A stretch of DNA of 64,000 bases, taken from positions 62,001 through 126,000 of the forward strand of contig NZ_MVAD01000001.1 of the NCBI RefSeq assembly GCF_002007115.1, written 5' to 3'. The stretch's first letter is position 1, and the number at the start of each line of letters is the position of its first letter. The notes beneath the pieces are model-generated. The model was not told where the DNA came from and searched no databases. It saw only the letters and a list, made by a program, of their open reading frames with translations. Below, piece by piece: positions 55,680-64,000 of the stretch. Position numbers and translations under genes: made by a program. The DNA comes from Massilia sp. KIM. GTDB lineage: Bacteria > Pseudomonadota > Gammaproteobacteria > Burkholderiales > Burkholderiaceae_D.

Positions 55680-56867
55680 ATGAAGAACAACACTCCCACT
55701 ACGCCGTTGCCCATGCCGAACTGGCTTTTGCCTGAGAACATAGCCGACGTCTTGCCGTCCGAAGCGCGCAAGATCGAGGAATTGCGCCGATTGATGCTCG
55801 ACAACTTCCGGCTGTATGGCTACGAGCTGGTCATGCCGCCCCTGCTCGAGTACGTCGAGTCGCTGCTGGCCGGGGCAGGGCAGGATACCGAAGTCCGGAC
55901 CTTCAAGGTCGTCGACCCGCTCTCCGGCCGCCTGCTCGGTCTGCGCGCCGACATGACCACCCAGGTGGCGCGCATCGACGCCCACCTGCTCAACCGCGAC
56001 AGCGTCACCCGCCTGTGCTACGCCGGCTCGGTCCTGCATACCCGTCCCTCGGGCCTGCACGCGACCCGCGAGCCGGTCCAGATCGGCGCCGAGATCTACG
56101 GCCATGCCGGCCTCGAGGCCGATGCCGAGATCCAGGAACTGGCCCTCGGCTCGCTGGCCCTGGCCGGCTTCACCGAGGTGCGCCTGGACCTGTCCCACGC
56201 CGGCGTGCTGCGCACCCTGCTGGCCGAGGACGCCGCAGCGCGCCGCGACGAAGCCCAGCTCTATACGCTGCTGCGCGCCAAGGACACCGCCGGCATCGAC
56301 GAGATCTCGGTCAACTACTACCCGCAGACCCGCAAGGCCCTGCTGGCGCTGCCCCAGCTCTACGGCGACATCGAGGTGCTGGCCAAGGCCAAGGACGTGC
56401 TGCCCCAGATGCCGGGCATCACCCGCGCGCTGGCCGAGCTGGCCGCGCTGGCCGGTTCCGCCCTCGGCCGTGCCGACGTCGCCATCGACCTGGCCGACCT
56501 GCGCGGCTACCAGTACGAGAGCGGCGCCATGTTCGCCCTCTACGTGCCGGGCCTGCCGAACGCGGTGGCGCGCGGCGGCCGCTACGACCACGTGGGCGAG
56601 GCCTTCGGCCGCGCGCGCCCGGCGACCGGCTTCTCGCTCGACCTGCGCGAGCTGGCGCGCCTCCTGCCGACCGCGGAGCGCAAGCACTCCATCCGCGCGC
56701 CCTGGGGCAATGCCCCGGAACTGCGCGAAAAAATCGCTGACCTGCGCAAGGCAGGCGAAGTCGTGATCCAGAGCATGCCGGGTCACGACAATGTTCAGGA
56801 CGAGTTCGAGTGCGACCGCGTGCTCGTCCTCGAAAACGGAAATTGGATTCTCAAAAACTTAGGTTAA
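55680..56867 (+). CDS. hisZ: ATP phosphoribosyltransferase regulatory subunit HisZ
   Basis: The 395-residue paralogue of histidyl-tRNA synthetase lacks aminoacylation and regulates the short-form HisG. Seen are [20 protein letters not shown], a motif 2-like [15 protein letters not shown] and the family end [20 protein letters not shown]. HisG itself is not in the window. It precedes purA by 3 bases. Confidence 0.93.
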   Translation: MKNNTPTTPLPMPNWLLPENIADVLPSEARKIEELRRLMLDNFRLYGYELVMPPLLEYVESLLAGAGQDTEVRTFKVVDPLSGRLLGLRADMTTQVARIDAHLLNRDSVTRLCYAGSVLHTRPSGLHATREPVQIGAEIYGHAGLEADAEIQELALGSLALAGFTEVRLDLSHAGVLRTLLAEDAAARRDEAQLYTLLRAKDTAGIDEISVNYYPQTRKALLALPQLYGDIEVLAKAKDVLPQMPGITRALAELAALAGSALGRADVAIDLADLRGYQYESGAMFALYVPGLPNAVARGGRYDHVGEAFGRARPATGFSLDLRELARLLPTAERKHSIRAPWGNAPELREKIADLRKAGEVVIQSMPGHDNVQDEFECDRVLVLENGNWILKNLG

Positions 56868-58187
<1,320 letters not shown>

Positions 58188-58215
58188 GCATCCATAAGAA
58201 TAGGAATAGCCTGAA

Positions 58216-58755
58216 ATGAACACCCCTGCATCGACCGACAAGGACCTCTGGGTATCGTGGGACGACTACAACCGCCTGGTCGAGCGCCTGGCCCTGAAGG
58301 TCTATGAGTCGAACTGGAAATTCGACATGGTGCTGTGCCTGGCGCGCGGCGGCGTGCGCCCGGGCGACGTGATCTCGCGCATCTTCGACGTGCCGCTGGC
58401 GATCCTGTCGACCAGCTCCTACCGCGAAGAAGCCGGCACCAAGCAGGGCAACCTGGACATCGCCAAGTACATGACGATGACCAAGGGCCCGCTGGCCGGC
58501 CGCATCCTGCTGGTCGACGACCTGGCCGATTCCGGCGTGACCCTGCAAAAGGTGCGCGAGCACCTGCAGGCCAACTACCCGGACGTCACCGAGGTCAAAT
58601 CGGCCGTCATCTGGGTCAAGGGCACCTCGGCGTTCAAGCCGGACTATCACCTGGAAGACCTGCCGCACAATCCGTGGATCCACCAGCCCTTCGAAGACTA
58701 CGACGGCCTGCGCCCGCACCAGCTGGCGGCGTGGATGAAGAAGTTCGAGAAGTAA
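58216..58755 (+). CDS. Purine phosphoribosyltransferase (xanthine/hypoxanthine type)
   Basis: The 179-residue protein has the PRPP-binding signature ILLVDDLADSGVTL and an N-terminal LCLARGGVRPGDVISRIFDV. It likely salvages xanthine, hypoxanthine or guanine with PRPP, consistent with its position right after purA. The precise base cannot be read. Confidence 0.88.
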   Translation: MNTPASTDKDLWVSWDDYNRLVERLALKVYESNWKFDMVLCLARGGVRPGDVISRIFDVPLAILSTSSYREEAGTKQGNLDIAKYMTMTKGPLAGRILLVDDLADSGVTLQKVREHLQANYPDVTEVKSAVIWVKGTSAFKPDYHLEDLPHNPWIHQPFEDYDGLRPHQLAAWMKKFEK

Positions 58756-58776
58756 TCCCCGGGTGCATCCGGCACG

Positions 58777-58810
58777 AAACGGGAGCGGGCGCAGGTCCGC
58801 TCCCGTTTTT
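58777..58810 (+). terminator. Terminator after the purA/phosphoribosyltransferase genes
   Basis: AAACGGGAGCGG and CCGCTCCCGTTT form a 12 bp stem with an 8-base loop followed by further T residues. Confidence 0.85.
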
Positions 58811-58887
58811 ATTTCTGGGGCGAAATTTCTCGGCCCTCTGGTAAGATGCAGGCACCCATCCGCCGGGTAAACCAACAATAAGAATCC

Positions 58888-59484
58888 ATGACCCAAAGCT
58901 TCTTCCAGACCTTCATCCTGCTCATCCTCGTAACCGACCCCTTCGGCAACGTTCCCCTGTTCGCCGCTGCCCTCAAGGACGTGCCGGTCCAGCGCCGCCC
59001 GCGCATCGTGGTGCGCGAATGCGCGATCGCCTTCCTGCTGCTGCTGGTCTTCATGTTCTTCGGCCAGCACTTCCTCGAAGCGCTGCACCTGTCGCCGATC
59101 GCCCTGCGCATCGGCGGCGCCGTGATCCTCCTGATGATTGCGATCCGCATGATCTTCCCCCACCCGGACGGCGTGCTGGGACGCAGCGAGCATGGCGAGC
59201 CCTTCATCGTGCCGCTGGCGATCCCGGCCCTGGCGGGACCCTCGGCCCTGGCCACCGTGCTGCTGTTCAGCTCGACGAGCCTGTCGGACACCATGGTGCA
59301 CGTGGCCGCGCTGGCGGCGGTGGGCGTGGTCTGGCTGGTCGTGTTCCTGAGCGCCGAGCGCCTGCAGGCCAAGCTCGGCCCCCAGGTCATGACCGCCTTC
59401 GAGCGCCTGATGGGCCTGATCCTGACCGCGATGTCGATCGAAATGCTGCTTGGCGGCATCCGCGAGTTCGTCAAGACCCTGTAG
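58888..59484 (+). CDS. MarC family membrane protein (UPF0056)
   Basis: The 198-residue protein is hydrophobic throughout with about six helices (TFILLILVTDPFGNVPLFAA with the conserved DPFGNVP, CAIAFLLLLVFMFFGQHFLE, ALRIGGAVILLMIAIRMIF, LAIPALAGPSALATVLLFSS, MVHVAALAAVGVVWLVVFLS). Family members are inner-membrane proteins of uncertain transport function. Confidence 0.9.
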   Translation: MTQSFFQTFILLILVTDPFGNVPLFAAALKDVPVQRRPRIVVRECAIAFLLLLVFMFFGQHFLEALHLSPIALRIGGAVILLMIAIRMIFPHPDGVLGRSEHGEPFIVPLAIPALAGPSALATVLLFSSTSLSDTMVHVAALAAVGVVWLVVFLSAERLQAKLGPQVMTAFERLMGLILTAMSIEMLLGGIREFVKTL

Positions 59485-59583
59485 CCGCCGTATTGACGCC
59501 GCCAGCCGTGCGGAAGGGTTGCCGGGAAATCTGGCACACTGCGGCTGGCGCGGTCACGCGTCGTCCACCTGAACATTAAAAGA

Positions 59584-61602
59584 ATGAAACAGGAACACGC
59601 GATCCCTTCAGAATGGCTGCCCTTCCTCAGCGGCGGCGGCATGATGGGCGCCATGATGCGCGCCCACGACTGGTCGCAGTCGCCGCTCGGGCATCCGCGC
59701 GCCTGGCCACAGGCCTTGCGCACCGTGGTCGGCCTGATGCTCAACTCCAAGTTTCCGATGTTCGTGGCCTGGGGGCCGGAGCTCGGCTTCCTGTACAACG
59801 ATTCCTACGCGCTCATCCTGGGCGAAAAACACCCCGCCGCGCTCGGCCGGCGCTTCCACGACATCTGGGCCGAGATCTGGGACGACATCCATCCCCTGAT
59901 CGTGCGCGCGCTCAAGGGCGAGGCCACCTACATGGACCGGCTGCCCTTGCGCATGCGCCGCCACGGCTATGACGAAGACACCTGGTTCACCTTCTCGTAC
60001 TCGCCGGTGCGCGACGAGGGCGGCACCGTGGCCGGCATGTTCTGCGCCTGCGTGGAGACCACCGCCGAGGTGCTGGCCGAACGCTATCGCGAGGAGGAGA
60101 ACGGGCGCCTGATGGCCTTGTTCGAGCAGGCCCCCGGCATCATCGCCGTGCTGCGCGGCCCCGACCACGTGTTCGAGCTCACCAACCGCTCTTACATCGA
60201 GCTGATCGGCCGGCGCGAACTGGTGGGCAAAAGCGCGCGCGAGGCGCTGCCCGAGGTGACGGGGCAGGGCTTCTTCGAGCTGCTCGACCAGGTCTACCGC
60301 TCGGGCGAGCCTTTCGTCGGCCACGACGTCCCCTTGCGCATCCAGCGCGAGCCGGGCGCGCCGCTGGAAGAGCGCTACATCGACTTCGTCTACCAGCCCT
60401 TCCGCGACGACAAGGGCGAGGTGGCCGGCATCTTCGTCGAGGGCAGCGACGTCACCGCGCGCAAGCGCGTGGAGGACGAGCTGCGCGCCGCCAACCGCCA
60501 GAAGGACCAGTTCCTGGCGATGCTGGCCCACGAATTGCGCAACCCGCTGGCCCCGATCACCACCGCGGCCCAGCTGCTGCAGCGCGGCAGCCTGGACGAG
60601 GCGGCGGTGCGCCGCGCCAGCGACATCATCGCGCGCCAGGCCGAGCACATGACCGACCTGGTGAACGACCTGCTGGACGTCTCGCGCGTCACGCGCGGCC
60701 TGGTCGAGATCGCGCGCGAGGAGCTCGAAGTGAAGGCCATCGTGCGGGAGGCGGTGGAGCAGGTGCGGCCGCTGATCGACGCGCGCCAGCACCAGCTACG
60801 CACCGAACTGCCGTCGGAGCCGCTGCATGTGGCGGGCGACCGCACGCGCCTGATCCAGGTGCTGTCGAACATCCTCAACAACGCGGCCAAGTACACGGCG
60901 CCCGGTGGGCGGATCCTGCTGCAGGCGGGGGTCGAGGACGAGTGCGTGGTGATCAAGGTGCGCGACAACGGACAGGGCATCGACCGCCAGGTGCTGCCCT
61001 ACATCTTCGACCTGTTCACCCAGGCCGAGCGCACGCCCGACCGTTCGCAGGGCGGGCTGGGCATCGGACTGGCCCTGGTCAAGAGCCTGGTCGTGCTGCT
61101 CGGCGGCAGCGTCGAGGCGCACAGCGAAGGGCCGGGCAAGGGCAGCGAGTTCGTGATCCGCCTGCCCCTGCTGGCGCAGCCGCAGCCCGCCGCGCCCGCG
61201 GCCGAGGCTGCGGCGCCCTCGGAAGGCGCCGGCGTGCGCGTGCTGCTCGTGGACGACAACGCCGACGCAGCCCAGATGCTGGCGACCCTGCTGGAGCTGA
61301 GCGGCCACCGGGTGAGCGTCGAGTACGACGGCCAGGGCGCGCTGGCGCGGGCGGCGGCCGAGCGTCCCGACGTGACCCTGCTCGACATCGGCCTGCCCGA
61401 CATCGACGGCCACGAGCTGGCGCGCCGGATGAAGGCGATGCCGGAGGCGGCCAAGACCGTGCTGGTGGCGCTCACCGGCTACGGTCAGCCGGACGACCTG
61501 CGGCGCGCGCAGGACGCGGGCTTCGACCACCACATGGTCAAGCCGGCCGACCTGAGTCGACTGCTTGCGCTGCTGGAAGAGGTGAAGGCGCGCCGGCGCT
61601 GA
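59584..61602 (+). CDS. PAS hybrid histidine kinase with C-terminal receiver
   Basis: The 672-residue soluble kinase has two PAS-like domains (residues about 40-165 with FVAWGPELGFLYNDSYALIL, and about 178-300 with VFELTNRSYIELIGRRELVG), the H-box with His316 (MLAHELRNPLAPI), an ATPase domain (ILNNAAKYTAPGG, DNGQGIDRQVLPYIFDLFTQ, LGIGLALVKSLVVLLGGSVE), an Ala/Pro linker and a receiver with Asp601 (TLLDIGLPDIDGHEL) and a Lys in MVKPADLS. No membrane helix is present, so it senses a cytosolic signal. No separate output regulator is adjacent. Confidence 0.92.
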   Translation: MKQEHAIPSEWLPFLSGGGMMGAMMRAHDWSQSPLGHPRAWPQALRTVVGLMLNSKFPMFVAWGPELGFLYNDSYALILGEKHPAALGRRFHDIWAEIWDDIHPLIVRALKGEATYMDRLPLRMRRHGYDEDTWFTFSYSPVRDEGGTVAGMFCACVETTAEVLAERYREEENGRLMALFEQAPGIIAVLRGPDHVFELTNRSYIELIGRRELVGKSAREALPEVTGQGFFELLDQVYRSGEPFVGHDVPLRIQREPGAPLEERYIDFVYQPFRDDKGEVAGIFVEGSDVTARKRVEDELRAANRQKDQFLAMLAHELRNPLAPITTAAQLLQRGSLDEAAVRRASDIIARQAEHMTDLVNDLLDVSRVTRGLVEIAREELEVKAIVREAVEQVRPLIDARQHQLRTELPSEPLHVAGDRTRLIQVLSNILNNAAKYTAPGGRILLQAGVEDECVVIKVRDNGQGIDRQVLPYIFDLFTQAERTPDRSQGGLGIGLALVKSLVVLLGGSVEAHSEGPGKGSEFVIRLPLLAQPQPAAPAAEAAAPSEGAGVRVLLVDDNADAAQMLATLLELSGHRVSVEYDGQGALARAAAERPDVTLLDIGLPDIDGHELARRMKAMPEAAKTVLVALTGYGQPDDLRRAQDAGFDHHMVKPADLSRLLALLEEVKARRR

Positions 61603-61678
61603 GACTTTGACGCGTGCGCGGCCCGGCGGGGCGCGCGGTGTATGCTGGTTCCGACGACGAACCCCGGGAACCGGTCAT

Positions 61679-62146
61679 ATGAGAAGCTGGAGAATTGCAA
61701 TCGAGGACGCGGCGCTCGACCGCAGCTGCGAGGGCGCCAGGAAGAGCGGAGGGCACTGGCACCAGGAGGGCTGCGCGGCCTTGTACGCCGCGACGACGGT
61801 GGAACTGGCGGTGCTGGAGACCTTCGTGCACACGGAGGGCGACGATCCTTCGCTGGTGCTGGTGGCGATCGACCTGCCCGACGACCCGGGGCTGGGCGTG
61901 GACATGCCGGCGCATTGCCTGCCCAATGGCTGGGACGACCTCGAGGACGCCGGGAGCGCGGCGAGCTTCGGGACCAACTTCCTCAAGGACTGCAAGCATC
62001 TCTACATGCGCGTGCCTTCGGTAATCGTGCGCGAGGGCGTCAACCTGGTCATCAATCCGGAGCATCCGGCCTATGAACAGGTGAAGTTCAGCATCCTCAG
62101 GTCCTTCAGCTTCGATCCGCGGATGTTCGACCGGCCGTCGCGCTGA
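61679..62146 (+). CDS. RES-domain protein without a nearby antitoxin
   Basis: The 155-residue protein matches the RES fold: MRSWRI at the start, YAATTVELAVLETFVH with Glu47, LYMRVPSVIV with Ser114, NLVINPEHPAYEQVK and the end FSFDPRMF. RES toxins degrade NAD and are paired with an Xre-type antitoxin. None is adjacent: the left gene is a histidine kinase and the right gene uvrB. The usual GGRWN.xG motif reads GGHWHQEG here, with Arg and Asn replaced by His, so activity may be changed. Confidence 0.8.
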   Translation: MRSWRIAIEDAALDRSCEGARKSGGHWHQEGCAALYAATTVELAVLETFVHTEGDDPSLVLVAIDLPDDPGLGVDMPAHCLPNGWDDLEDAGSAASFGTNFLKDCKHLYMRVPSVIVREGVNLVINPEHPAYEQVKFSILRSFSFDPRMFDRPSR

Positions 62147-62162
62147 CGGCCGGCCCGGGCGA

Positions 62163-64000
<1,838 letters not shown>

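Noticed and set aside
55680..56867. Second histidyl-tRNA synthetase
   Set aside because: Motif 2 and the histidine-binding loops are degenerate and the position next to purA is typical of HisZ.

Overview
The window is a GC-rich chromosomal segment, almost certainly from a betaproteobacterium of the order Burkholderiales. The family Oxalobacteraceae, Massilia/Telluria type, is the best guess. This rests on gene content and order (surE-pcm-nlpD-rpoS-rlmD, ndk-rlmN-pilW-rodZ-ispG-hisS-yfgM-bamB-der-hfq-hflX-hflK-hflC-hisZ-purA, odhA-odhB-lpdA-zapE) and on the strong GC bias at third codon positions. No rRNA, tRNA, CRISPR array, prophage or complete insertion sequence was recognised.

Layout. 1-129 is the end of citrate synthase. 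130-16.3 kb is an accessory block separating gltA from the 2-oxoglutarate dehydrogenase genes. It holds rnk, small secreted proteins, gluQ, a DUF421 membrane protein, an exported-type SDR with an NTF2-like partner, an aldo/keto reductase with a divergent LysR regulator, a BlaI-type repressor with a palindromic operator candidate, a BaeSR-like two-component system with proline-rich periplasmic parts, a KGG stress protein, and a five-gene operon under a near-perfect Fur box. That operon (PepSY, DUF2271, DUF4198, ApbE, flavodoxin reductase) looks like a flavinylated trans-membrane electron-transfer system for iron. 16.6-24.7 kb carries sucA, sucB, a PspC protein, lpdA, zapE and a lipoprotein. 24.9-29.2 kb has a PP2C phosphatase, a YdcH-like protein, a DinG/YoaA helicase and a quinone oxidoreductase.

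29.4-33.1 kb is the most unusual stretch. A TIR-domain protein is followed by a TPR protein with a degenerate ParA/MinD-like P-loop, whose frame is cut by one in-register amber codon. Immediately downstream is a tandem array of 21 units of exactly 23 bp. Then come ohr, a divergent LysR gene with a triplicated C-terminal repeat, and a cupin. From 35.5 kb to the end the window is mostly conserved housekeeping operons: stationary phase and envelope stability, RNA modification, isoprenoid synthesis, outer-membrane assembly, ribosome-associated GTPases, the Hfq/HflXKC cluster and purine metabolism. A PAS hybrid histidine kinase, a solitary RES-domain protein and a truncated uvrB end the window.

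A family of 31-34 bp palindromic REP-like elements occurs at six loci, nearly always as inverted pairs between genes, sometimes within conserved operons.
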